Shown in pieces: positions 46,450 through 56,798 of a stretch of 64,000 nucleotides of DNA. The translations under genes and the position numbers were made by a program. Each line of letters starts with the position of its first letter. The first letter of the stretch is position 1. Below the pieces are notes generated by a model that had not been told where the DNA came from, did no database searches, and saw only the letters and a program-made list of their open reading frames with translations. This DNA comes from Quercus robur (lineage: Eukaryota > Streptophyta > Magnoliopsida > Fagales > Fagaceae), in NCBI RefSeq assembly GCF_932294415.1, contig NC_065535.1:94442862-94506861 (forward strand), given 5' to 3'.

Positions 46450-47640
46450 GACGAGGTACAGCTTTTTCATCTAAGTCTTCTAGGTAGTATGCTCCTATTC
46501 CCGCCACTGAAGTAATTCGGTATGGTCCTTCCCAGTTAGGTCCAAGCTTTCCCCACGATGGGTTTTTGGCAGTGCCCACACTTTTCTCAGCATTAAGTCC
46601 CCTGGTGCTAGCGGTCTAAGCTTCACATTGGCATCATATCCCTGTTTGAGCTTCTCAATTGGACCATTGCCTTCTCTCTTCGTTTACCAATCAGATCTAG
46701 GTTCTTTCCCAGTAGTTCGTCGTTATTGTCCGAAGTGAATGAGCTCGTCCTCAGTGTTGGGAAGTTTGCCTCTAAAGGGATAACAGCCTCGGCCCCATAG
46801 GTCATGGCAAAAGGTATCTCCCCTGTTAACCGTCGCGGTGTAGTCTGATAGGTCCATAGAACGTGTGGCAACTCTTCCACCCATCTTCCCTTGGCATCAT
46901 CCAGTCTGTTGTTCAGCCCACTGACTATGACCTTGTTGACAACCTTGGCTTGCCCGTTTCCTTGAGGATAGGCTGGAGTTGAGTACCTGTTAGTGATCCC
47001 CAACTCGCAGCAGTATCTTCTGAAGGCCTTGCTGTCAAACTAGAGTCCATTATCTAAAATGAGGGTGCGAGGGACCCCAAATCGTGTAATAATGTTTCTC
47101 CAGATGAATTTCTTAACATCCACATCCTCGATGTTGGCCAGAGACTCAGTTTCGACCCAGTTGGTGAAGTAGTCTGTGCCGACCAGTAGATATCTCTTAT
47201 TTCCTACTGCCTTTGGGAAAGGTCCTATAATATCTAGGCCCCACTGGGCGAACAACCATGGGTTGGACAAAAGGTTGAGGGCCCTGCCTGGCTAATGAAT
47301 ATTCAGGGCGAACCTTTGGCACTGGTCACACTTTTTAACATACTCCAAGGCTTCCTTCTGCATCCCAAGCCACCAATATCCCTGGGTAATGGCTCGGTGC
47401 GACAGAGATCTTCCTCCTGTGTGACTCCTGCAGATCCCTTCGTGCAGTTCTTCAAGCAGTAGTTCTGATGCCTCAGGGTGGATACAAAGTAAATATGGCC
47501 CAGAATATGAGCATTTGTACAATTTGTGGTCCTCAGACAACCAGAACCGAGGAGCTTTTCTTCGTATTTTCTCCGCCTCCGACTTTTCCTCGAGAAAGAT
47601 GTCATCTTTGAGGAATCTCACAATGGGGTCTATCTAGCTA
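46450..47640 (-). pseudogene. Gypsy integrase, decayed
   Basis: The HHCC zinc-binding part (ELLLEELHEGICRSHTGGRS, KCDQCQRF; about 47500-47300) is followed by the catalytic core. WGLDIIGPFP carries the first Asp and LDNGL-FDSKAF the second. Catalytic Glu is expected in NGQAEAVN but here reads NGQAKVVNK (Lys codon at 46944-46946). Stops occur at 47292-47294 (TAG) and 47040-47042 (TAG, where Gln is usual), and a frame change lies near 46640, after which DANVKLRPLAPGDLMLRKVW is readable to about 46560. It would insert element DNA into chromosomes; here the missing Glu and the stops make it inactive. Confidence 0.88.
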
Positions 47641-47879
47641 AGGCTTACTCTGACCTCATGAACATGGACCATGCCTTTGATTACTTCATTCGCTCTGTCC
47701 AGGTGCTCGACGAGAATAATTCGAGGCAGATCCCCTGCCGAAGAGGTGGCAAGTGTGGCCAGCTAATTTAGGTGAGTGTTTCCACTTCTAGGGATGAGCG
47801 ACAAGCTGAAAAAGTCGAAGTCTGGCTATAAGCGTTTGACTCGGCTTAAATACTCTTGCATTACTTCTAGCCTCTAATT

Positions 47880-48330
47880 CCCCTTTTGCCTGGCCTACTA
47901 CTAGCATCGAGTCCAAGAACATCTCCACTGCTTTTCTTCCCATTTTCTATACCATGGCGATTCCTTGTAGCAGGATCTCATACTCGGCTTCGTTGTTTGT
48001 GGCTGAGAACCCAAGTCTCAGGGACTTCTCTATGATGGCTTCCTCGGGAGATATTAGGACTAGCCCTACTTCAGATATCCTTTAATTTGCTGCGCCATCA
48101 ACGTACACCTTCCAACATGAGGGTCCAGATGTAGAGATCACCCCAACCGATTTTCCATCCATGTTCTACTCCTCTGCCACTATTTCTACTGGGGGTTCAG
48201 TGAATTCGGCTACTAAGTCATCTAGGACCTGGCCTTTTATAGAGGTTCGAGGCATGTATTTGATGTCAAAAGCTCCTAGAATTTTGCTTCATATGACAAT
48301 CCTTCCAGTGTAATCAACGGTTCACAGTAT
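47880..48330 (-). pseudogene. Gypsy RNase H region, decayed
   Basis: The minus strand shows IKYMPRTSIKGQVLDDLVAE, then CWKVYVDGAAN (first catalytic Asp) and ATNNEAEYEILLQGI (catalytic Glu), interrupted by stops (TAG after VAEE, TAA after DGAAN). It degrades the RNA strand during element replication. This is the plant-type second RNase H typical of Tat-like Gypsy elements. Confidence 0.75.
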
Positions 48331-48393
48331 AGACTTTAGGGGTAGTTGGGTTAAAATAATCACTATGTGGGCTTGGAAATAATAGGGAAGCTT

Positions 48394-49640
48394 TCACGTA
48401 GCGTGGACCACAGCCATTATGGGTTTCACCAGGGGTAGGTATCTGACCTTGGCTTCATGCAGTGACTTATTCACATAATAGACCGACTTTTGGATGTCGT
48501 TGTCATCCCGTATTAGCACCAAACTCACGGCATGGGGGGCTACAGCAATGTATTTGTATAAAACTTTGTCGACCTCAGAACTGGACATGATAAGTGACCG
48601 GGATAGGTAATCCTTGAGTTGTTGGAAGGCCACAACACAGTCCTCAGACCACTCAAACCCTTTCCACTTGTTGGTCAAGAGATAAAACGGCCTACATCTA
48701 TCTGTCGACTTGGAAATGAATCGATTGAGGGCTGCGATCATCCTAATAAGCTTTTGGACATCCTTCGTGTTTTGTGGCGGTTTCAGGTCGTTTATGCCCT
48801 TGATCTGGTCAGGGTTAATCTCGATTCCCCTATGGGTAACCATGTAGCCTAAGAACTTGCCTGACCCCATGCCAAATAAGCATTTGGAAGCATTCAGGCG
48901 CAGCTTATGTTTCCTTAAGATGCCAAATGTGCTGTCGAGGTCCCCTAAATGCTCGGACACCACTTTACTCTTCACCGTCATGTCATCAACGTAGATTTCA
49001 ATGTTCTTGCCCAGCTATGGCTCGAACATTCTTTTCATTATCCTTTGATAAGTGGATCCCGCATTCTTCTGACTAAACGGCATCACCTTATAGTGGTAAT
49101 TCCCTGTTAGTGTCACGAAAGCTGTTTTCTCTTGATCTTCCCGTGCTAGTGGTATTTGATGGTAGCCTTGAAAGGCATCTAAGAAGCTCATCCGAGGATG
49201 GCCTGCTGTTGCGTCCACTAGCTGATCTATCCGAGGCATTGGGAATGGGTCCTTAGGGCATGCCTTATTTAGGTCTGTGAAGTCCATGCAAACTCGCCAT
49301 TTCCCACTTTTCTTCTTGACCACTAAAGTGTTGGCCAACTATTCGGGATAGAAGACTTCTTTAATAGCCCCGACACGCTTAAGCTCTGCCACTTCATCCC
49401 TAATCACATCGGCATGCTTTTTTGACGGGCGATGGGGTGGTTGCTTCTTGGGAGTGATGGCCGGATTGAAATTGAGGTGATGGCAGATGAAGGCTGGGTC
49501 GATTCTGGGGGGCATCGCAGGCATCCCATGCAAACACGTCAATATTTCTTTTAAGGAACTCAATCAGCTCCTCCTTCTCCTGAAGAGGCATCTGAGCCCC
49601 TAATCGGAAGAATTTCTCTGGGTCGTTGCCAATAACCACC
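48394..49640 (-). pseudogene. Gypsy reverse transcriptase, decayed
   Basis: Readable blocks are VAELKRVGAIKEVFYPE, LANTLVVKKKSGKWRVCMDF, CPKDPFPMPRIDQLVDATAG, MSFLDAFQGYHQIPLAREDQ, YKVMPFSQKNAGSTYQRIMK, the active-site motif YVDDM (48979-48993), KCLFGMGSGKFLGYMVTHRG and the connection/RNase-H-like part KGFEWSEDCVVAFQQLKDYL. TAG codons at 49339-49341 and 49015-49017 stand where Trp and Gln are expected. The frame also changes upstream, near 49540. The catalytic Asp residues are all present. Confidence 0.9.
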
Positions 49641-49708
49641 TATTCCAGATCTTCGCATTTCGTCTCCTTGGCAGGATTGTCAGGGGGCGAAACCGGGGTC
49701 TGTAGTTG

Positions 49709-51741
49709 CTACAAGTTCTTCTCAGCGGAGGCCGAGGATTCCACGTTGAGTTGATGTGAGATGGCCATTACTACGCACTGCCTCGCCATGGGTTGGCAAT
49801 TGCGAATTTCAAAAACTTGGTTTCCCGACAGGAATTTCACCTTCTGGTGCAATGAGGAAGCAACAACTCCTAAGGTGTGGAGCCAAGGCCTACCGACGAT
49901 GGCCGTATAGGGGTAGTAGGTGTCCACCACGATGAAGTTCACCTCCACTATCTCTGGGCCGGTCTGAATAGGTAGCCTAATCATGTCCATTGGGGTGACA
50001 ACCTTCCGTCGAAGCTTATCAGAGGGGAGTTGTAGGACATCAAATCTTCGGGTTTTAACCTTAGCCCCTTATAGAGGTCGGCATACATAACCTTGGCTGT
50101 GTGTTGTGAAATTTTAAAATACTCGCAAGTGTACGAACCGTACCGAAGTATAGTTGGACAAGAACGAGGTCAAACCCACAGGGACTTGTATGAACGTAGG
50201 AAAATTAATTAAACCTTAACCAAATTAATCCTAATCTAGTTTAAATAAAAATTGGTTGGTTGCAATAAAATAAACTAAGCAAATAATAAAATTAAGCAAA
50301 TAGTTAAACTAAGCAAAATATATAAAGCAATAAAAAGATGAAAACAATCAAGAGAAAGGAATTAAGGTTTTGGAATCCGCCTTGTAAGTCATATCAGCAT
50401 AAATTTATGATCATTGATTTTTCCCAACCACTGCATGATAATCTAGAAATCAATCTTGCTATTATGGAAAATATCATCATTAAAATCCTTATGTTAAAAA
50501 TCAAAAGCATGTTCTTCTTCACTTCTCAAGTATAAAATCAAATCATCAATTGTATCAATAGCCAAACAAATCACAAGATATATCAAATTCTAAAAATCAA
50601 ATCATAAATTGTATCCATTGACAAACAAATCACAAGTAATATCCAATTTTATAATCAAGAATTAATAAACCAAGCATTCAATTAATTAAGATAAATCCTA
50701 AATCATGAGAAAAACATGATTGAACTCATATCTAGAATCTCATCTTAGTTAATTGATATAAAGTAAGAACAATTTAAATCATTAAAGAATAATTATTGTG
50801 GGAAAAATCAAATCACATAAATATTACTGATAATCCTTAACAAGGTTTCATCCTCAACCTTAATTATAAATTTAGCTACTCATAGTAATTGAAAGAAAAC
50901 ACAAAAATAAAATACTAAACATTAAACTAGACAAATAAAATAAAACTAACTGTCATGGAAGAAAACTAAAGAAGTAGCTGCACTCTCTATGTACAGCCCC
51001 CAGCCCTAGCACTAGCCTCAGCCTCCGCCTCTCTGAATTTTGCCCTAAAAAACCCTTAAATAGTTCAAAGAATCCTATTACAAGTTGAATTCTCGTTTGG
51101 AGAAAATCCCAGATTTTTAGGCTTCATTTAACCGACAATTTTGACCCATTTAACGTCAGAATTTGGACTTTTGGTAAACTACAAAGTTGTAGCCCTTTAA
51201 GTTATCGTTCCAGCCCAACTTAAATCATCTCGATTGGACATTTGAGCCGAAAGTTATACCAAAAATACTAACTGATGTGCAGTCTGGAATCCTAATCCGA
51301 ATTGGACTTGGATTTGGTGCATATTTCCTTTGATTCCTTGCTCCAATTGGACTTAAATTTAATTGGATTGGTCTTTTCTTGAATTCATACCTGGCTGGAT
51401 GTAAGTTGGCTTGATTCAATTGGCTTAGCCCCACTTTGCATGTAAAGCCCTTGTTACCTACAACACAAAGATATTATATAATCAGTCACAAAATAACATA
51501 AAAGTAAGGCTAAATATATAGATATGTGAGTACTTTATTGTATATATTTCATGCACATTATTGTGCTGCCGCCGTCTACCATCACTTTTCTCACATTGTA
51601 GTCCCCGATTCTAAGGGTGATTAGCAGCGCATCATCGTAGGGCTGAATGGTCCCGATCTTGTCTTCCTTTGAAAAACTCAAAACGGGAAGAAAGTTCATT
51701 CTGGCCCTTTTCGGCCCTGGTTGGGACTCCTTAGTAGGCAG
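49709..51741 (-). pseudogene. Gypsy aspartic protease region, split by an insertion
   Basis: The upstream half (51741-51555) reads NFLPVLSFSKEDKIGTIQPY, then YNVRKVMVDGGSTI, the protease active-site region in the usual DxGS context. The downstream half (50106-49709) reads VMYADLYKG, then SFDGKVVTPMGMIRLPIQTG and YTAIVGRPWLHTLGVVASSL. Between them lies the unrelated repeat 50107-51550, so the protease cannot be translated as one unit. Confidence 0.8.
50107..51550. mobile_element. LTR-like repeat inserted in the Gypsy protease
   Basis: 1.44 kb of AT-rich sequence starting TGAAATTTTAAAATACTCGC, then CAAGTGTACGAACCGTACCG and GAGGTCAAACCCACAGGGAC, phrases I associate with a common plant non-autonomous LTR-type repeat. 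It ends near ATATATTTCA. No coding sequence was recognised, and I found no clear target-site duplication, so the borders are uncertain by about 10 bp. Its absence would restore continuity of the protease region. Confidence 0.6.
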
Positions 51742-52979
51742 TTAAGCCACCGATAACATTCGTGCAAGGCGCACGCCTGTTCTTCCTGGGGCAGCCACGA
51801 TTACGTTGATCGTTCCTGCAGGTGGCCTCAGGGCAGCATCCCTCCTAGCTTCTTGATGACCATTGGAATGATGCAGAAGGTGCTTTAGCTTTCCTTCCCG
51901 GACTAGCTGGTCCAGGTGGTTCCAGAGATTCTTGCAGTTCTCCGTGGTATGGCCATGGTCTTGGTGGTACTGGCAATAAAGGTTCTGATCGTGCCTTGAG
52001 GGTTCCTCTGTCATCTTATTCGGCCATCTAAAGTATGACTCATTCTTGATCTTCTCCAAAACCCAATGTACTAGCTCTTGAAATACGGCGTTGACAGTCT
52101 GCGCGTTGGTTGTTCCGAGTGGCCCTACGAAGTCCCTCTTCGGGCGATTGTTGCTATACCTATCTGACCTGAAATCCCTCCTCTCCTGAGGGATAACCTT
52201 CTCTTTTCCTCTTCCTTGCAACTAGTCTTCCTCCACTCGCCTATACTTGTCGATCCGGTCCATCAGTTGCCGCACGTTAGTGGCGGGTTTGCTAGTTAGA
52301 GACTTCCTCAGATCGTGATCAACTAGGAGACTATTTTTGAAAGTGATGTTGGCGACATCATCGAAGTTATCTTCCATCTCGTTGTATGTCTCCCAGTATC
52401 TATCTGAGTAGGCCTTTAAGATTTCTCCGTCATGCATGGATAACGACAACAAAGCGCTCAAGGGCCGAGGAGCTTTGCGGTTCGTAACGAAGCTGGAGCC
52501 AAAAGCTTGGGTCAACTGCCTGTATGAATCTATGGAGTTCGTCTTTAGACTATTAAACCACCTCATCGCCACCGGTCCCAAGCTGGATGGGAAAACCCTG
52601 CACATCAGCACCTTGTTCCTAGAATGGACAGCCATCCTTTGGTTAAATTGGCTCATATGCTCTACAGGTTTGTTTTACCGTTGTAAAGGGCGAAGGTTGG
52701 CTGCTAGAACCGCCGAGGAAGTATGGCTCCTTCTATTTGATGCATGAAAGGCGACTAGGAGAGTTGATCTAATGCCCTGCTCATGGCATTGTTTCCCAAG
52801 CCCTTAGGAGATGGGCTTCTGTGTCTACGTCTCCGGTAATATTCTTTTTCATGGGAGAAGGTCTCACTTGGGGGAGTCCTCAATCTTTGTCTATAGTCAT
52901 CGTCACTTTCATCATCGGAGGGCACGTCAAGCCTGGAACGAGATTGCCTTTGCCCTGCATGGTGCAGTTTTCTCTTCAA
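51742..52979 (-). pseudogene. Gypsy gag, disrupted
   Basis: The N-terminal part (52979-52755) is Arg/Ser-rich (YYRRRRHRSPSPKGLG). After a stop the retrotrans_gag domain follows (MSQFNQRMAVHSRNKVLMCR, FPSSLGPVAMRWFNSLK, FGSSFVTNRKAPRPLSALLS; 52656-52222). An in-frame stop at 52222-52224 separates the C-terminal part, which holds a CCHC-like motif (CQYHQDHGHTTENC, about 51963-51922). Gag forms the particle that encloses the element RNA. Two in-frame breaks make this copy non-functional. Confidence 0.88.
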
Positions 52980-53299
52980 ATCGTCTATTTCTCACTGCAT
53001 GGCCCGCTTATCGTTCTGTTTCTAAGGCATGTGGCTCCTAACTTTTTCCTGTTGTGGGGCCCGGTTGTTATTTTGTCTCTGAAGCACGTGGCTGCCCGCG
53101 CGAGAGTGGCTCATGCTAGTTTAAGTGGTGTTTACGCTTCCTTCTCTAAACCTTCCATTCTCTTCCTTTCGGTCACGTTTGGGGTTAGGGAAGTTGCCCT
53201 GTTGTTAGGATTTGGCTGGTTCGAGTTGATGGGAGCCTGCTTGATGAGGGCCTGATCCTACCATGCTGGATCGTTGTCCTTACTAACACACAAGTTCTC

Positions 53300-53317
53300 C
53301 CCATAGACGGTGCCAAT
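53300..53317 (-). promoter_or_regulatory. Gypsy primer-binding site
   Basis: The minus strand reads ATTGGCACCGTCTATGGG immediately inside the 5' LTR, where a PBS is expected. TTGGCACCG-type sites are common in plant Gypsy elements. I did not identify the tRNA. Confidence 0.7.
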
Positions 53318-54118
53318 TGTAAGGGTGGGTTTGAGCATCCCTTCTATTAGACAAAAGGTTTCAAGCCCAACTGGCCCAATACAATGAATTTTTAGAGTGT
53401 GGGTTTAAGAACTAGGTCCTAGTCTAAACCACAATCATTGGACACGGTTAGATGCGGGTTGGGCACTAAGGAAATGGATTAAAGTATGAAACTTTGTCCT
53501 CGGGCATTTCGTTCGAGGAACTTAGTGCTCTTCTTCTTCTACTTTCAGTACTAGGTCACAATAGTTTTCAAAACCATGCATATCGACACCGCTTTCTTCT
53601 TTTTCTCTCCTCCTACTCTCTTTTCCGCCATCCCTCATTCTTGGAGGGTCTCTCACATTATATACTTCTTTCTAGTCGATCTTGACCCTCCACTTGTTTG
53701 TCGTGCAGGTCATTACTTGAGTGCTCGTCTCATCAGCCACCTTCCCAAACCCTCTGTGAGTTACGGCAACTAAGGCTGCACTGCTCAGGGGTCCTTTCCT
53801 CATTAATGCGGCCAGAACGTTAGTTAGGTGCATTCAATATGGAGGTGACAGCTTCTCCTTCAATTGCTCTCACACCATACTTCCGTGTGTGTCCTTTTAT
53901 GCTCGTCCTTTCTTTTGGGGGCGCTCTGGGAAGATGCCTTTAATGGCGTGCCGTCCTTTCCTTTTGGGATCTGGAGTGCCGAGGACAAGATCGTTCTCGG
54001 CATCGTCTCTAGAATGTTTGGGCTTTCTTCGTGCATCCTCGGGCATTTTTCCCTCCTTGGCGCAAGCCTTGGGCCCAGTACAAAGTAGGCCAGGGTTGCT
54101 AAGTTCCTTGGCCCCACA
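53318..54118 (-). repeat. Gypsy 5' LTR
   Basis: 801 bp. On the plus strand it runs TGTAAGGGTGGGTTTGAG to TTGGCCCCACA. It matches the other LTR with scattered single-base changes, mostly transitions. Confidence 0.93.
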
Positions 54119-54486
54119 AGTACTATTGGAAAATGCAATTCTTTTAATTTTCAATAGAAAAAATTACATAGGGAGTGAAATTTGTGTTCAAAGAATCCAA
54201 AGTAGATAGCAACAAATAGGAGCAAATTTTGTTCTTTCACAATCACCCAACTTTTTTCCCTTGAATATTCACAATCACCTAACTAGATAGCATGCTTTTA
54301 TCATTTTATGAAGAAGAATTGATATGCTGAACGTGATGATCTGTATAGCTTTTACTCGACGACTAGTTATTATTTTTTCCCAATTTTAGACTAAAAACAA
54401 AATTTATTGTCATATTTTTTAACATATGGACAACTCTACTTTTCAAGTCATTGAGTATTATTTAGTTATTTTAACCGTTTCTATAT

Positions 54487-54524
<38 letters not shown>

Positions 54525-54548
54525 ACTGTTTGTTGTATTCAACGATTT
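54119..54548. other. Spacer with long A run
   Basis: It contains the right-hand duplication of the Gypsy element (54119-54123), AT-rich sequence and a 33-base A run (54491-54523). The last nine bases (54540-54548) are the target duplication of the next element. Confidence 0.7.
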
Positions 54549-55209
54549 GGCAAAAATGGTCCATTACCATCAATTTTCAAAATAATTTGCCCAGAAACAC
54601 TGTTTCCAAACTATATAGTAATATACCACTTTTTTAGGTACTCGAGCTTGGCAAGCTCGAGTACCATGTTTTTTTAATCCACTATCGCCCCATATTCAAG
54701 GAGCCCTATAGTGGCGTTTTTAAGCCCTATAGTGGCGTTTTTAAGCCCTATAGTGACGTTTTCGGGACCTATAGCGGCGTTTTTAAGCCCCCATACCAGG
54801 TTAAGGGGCCCTATAGTGACGTTTTCGGGCCCTATAGCGGCGTTTTCCTGCAAAATTTTTTTTATAAGTCCCCATAACAGGTTCAAGGGGCCCTATAGTG
54901 GCGTTTTTAAGCCCTATAGTGACGTTTTTGGGCCCTATAGCGGCGTTTTCCTGCAAAAAATTTTTTATAAGTCCCATAACAAGTTCAAGGGGCCCTATAG
55001 TGGCGTTTTTTGGCCCAAAAACGTCACTATAGGGCTTAAAAACGCCACTATAGGGCTCCTTGAATATGGGGCGATAGTGGATTAAAAAAACATGGTACTC
55101 GAGCTTGCCAAGCTCGAGTACCTAAAAAGTGGTATATTGCTATATAGTTTGGAAACAGTGTTTCTGGGCAAATTATTTTGAAAATTGATGGTAATGGGCC
55201 ATTTTTGCC
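54549..55209. mobile_element. Foldback MULE-type non-autonomous element
   Basis: 661 bp flanked by a perfect 9-bp duplication CAACGATTT (54540-54548 and 55210-55218). The terminal inverted repeats start GGCAAAAATGG and run about 190-200 bp each (54549-54744 and 55012-55209) with only a handful of differences. The 9-bp duplication plus long TIRs fit the Mutator-like superfamily. Each TIR contains a 29-nt palindrome with 14-nt arms around one central base (54637-54665, 55094-55122). The interior is a tandem series of GCCCTATAGTGGCGTTTTT units. The frame at 54711-55085 just reads those repeats, so there is no transposase. Confidence 0.9.
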
Positions 55210-55218
55210 CAACGATTT

Positions 55219-55706
55219 AGCTAAAATTTCATCCGTTTGAATTGGTCCTAATTGGAAGATGCAATTCTTTTCCGCTTGTCATAGAATATCGAATCAAGAT
55301 TCTAATTTACTACAAACAGTCCAAAATTTGTAAAGGGATTTTAAATTAAATTTTTTTAAAAAAGGACAACATCTAGATTCTGGGAGAAACAAAATGATTT
55401 AATTAATTAATTTTTTTTACTAAAACAAACAATTCTGTTTCCTTCACTTTCTTTCATTTAAACTAAACAAACAAAAGCAAGGAAGATGATATATAGAACT
55501 TCCCTGTCTAAAAATAATTAAAAGGGTTATTTTTCCATTAAAAATTGATAGGTTAAAATATGTACAATAATATGCCTTGTGTATGATGATGTACAACCCT
55601 TCCAAAAAATCAAAGGGTAGAAAAAAATAAATAAATAAAAGAATTATTTGGTTGGTGCAAAAGGCAAAGGATCTAAAGAACATAGCATGAAACTAGTAAA
55701 TTCCAT
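55219..55706. other. AT-rich spacer
   Basis: No gene recognised. It holds the frame of 55444-55683 on the minus strand, which is Phe/Leu-rich low-complexity sequence. Confidence 0.6.
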
Positions 55707-56045
55707 CTATTGATAGAGAAGGTAATCTTTTAGGTAGGATGGTCTCCTAATTGCTCTTTTGGATTTCTCACGTAAATCACCACCAAATGAAGTTGTGTTA
55801 TGAAAATCATTTTCACTTGAGCTTGCAACATGATATTCACTATCGCTATGTGCCACATTGTTGTTTGAATCATCAGTACCACTAGAGCTTGTACTATCGG
55901 TTTCTACATCACTAGGATTGTATTGAGAATCAGTAGTACTGCCAAAGCTTTTGCCTTGAGATTCTTTGTCACTAGATTCTGTTGCCATTGAAAACTGATT
56001 CTTCATGTGAGGTTGGATAAGAATAACCCCTTTCTTGCACTGCAT
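55707..56045 (-). pseudogene. Possible Copia pol fragment (integrase-RT linker)
   Basis: 112 codons, Ser/Asp-rich, ending REKSKRAIRRPSYLKDYLLY. Copia polyproteins have an acidic Ser-rich linker between integrase and reverse transcriptase that closes with an R..RxPSYLxDY motif, and the ending fits that pattern. There is no recognisable integrase upstream or reverse transcriptase downstream, so the call rests on about 15 residues. It could also be a fragment of an unrelated host gene. Confidence 0.35.
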
Positions 56046-56798
56046 GATAATGCATACCTCTTACTAGTCTTCAGCTTCCTCCAATGATTCGAATAACACA
56101 AAAATACTTCAAGAATTTTTAAAGACATCAATTTTATTTTCTTCACATTTACTGATATAGTTTGATGTAATTGGTATATAATAAAAGTGATGTCAATAAT
56201 AAATCTAGATGAAAGTACTAATACTCCAATCATAAAAAACCATATCAACATTTGTGAAAAAATTATAAAAAATGTTATGTCTCATGTTTATTGTAGCAAG
56301 AAATACATTAAGAAAGATTTTATTTTTACAAAAAATTGACAAGTGGCTCATTAAATAATAAATTGAACCAGGAAGTGGGAACTATTTTATCAATTAATAA
56401 AATGGAAATGTGTGTTGTAGGACATTTGACCCGATTAATGTGGAGGTGTATCATCTCATTATTTTGACTGATAATTTCCTTGTGGAATAGTTAACTGATT
56501 TTTTATTTGTTACAGGCAAACAAAATGCAATTTAATGATTTCTTTTCCCCCACGTTCCTAGTTGACCATAAACAAAGTAACTCAAAGTCTAAAAAAGCGT
56601 AAGTACTTATGAAGGACAAAAATATAATAAAACAAGGACAAGAACACTTAACGAAATTCAATTAGTTGAACTAATTTTTATTGTTGTTAATGAAACAAAG
56701 TAATCGTATCTCTTAACACTTTCTTCCAACTAAAGCAAGTATACAAATTTAAAATGGTCAAGAAAATAAAAATAATTATAGAAAAAAAAAATGAAGAA
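56046..56798. other. AT-rich spacer, 3' flank of the DMP gene
   Basis: No gene recognised. The part next to 56799 is the 3' untranslated region of the minus-strand DMP gene. Confidence 0.6.
56677..56682 (-). terminator. Candidate polyadenylation signal of the DMP gene
   Basis: AATAAA on the minus strand, about 117 bp after the stop codon at 56799. This is a normal distance for a plant gene, but the hexamer is common in AT-rich DNA. Confidence 0.35.

Larger units (their letters stand above)
44706..54118 (-). mobile_element. Ty3/Gypsy LTR retrotransposon, degenerate, interrupted
   Basis: 9413 bp bounded by two 801-bp LTRs with TG/CA ends. The flanks AGTAT (44701-44705) and AGTAC (54119-54123) form a duplication with one transition. 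On the minus strand the order is 5' LTR, PBS (about 53317-53300), gag (52979-51742), protease, reverse transcriptase, RNase H, integrase and 3' LTR. The order (integrase last) and the motifs identify Gypsy, probably of the Tat-like branch. A 1.44-kb repeat (50107-51550) splits the protease. Every coding part carries stops or frameshifts, so this copy cannot move by itself. Confidence 0.93.

Noticed and set aside
54711..55085. A 124-codon open frame inside the foldback element
   Set aside because: The peptide is a translation of the tandem GCCCTATAGTGGCG units (repeating AFLSPIV-like blocks) and not a protein family.
55707..56045. Host gene encoding a Ser-rich acidic protein
   Set aside because: The ending RRPSYLKDY fits the Copia linker better, and there is no start context or further exon. 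Kept only as a low-confidence pol fragment.
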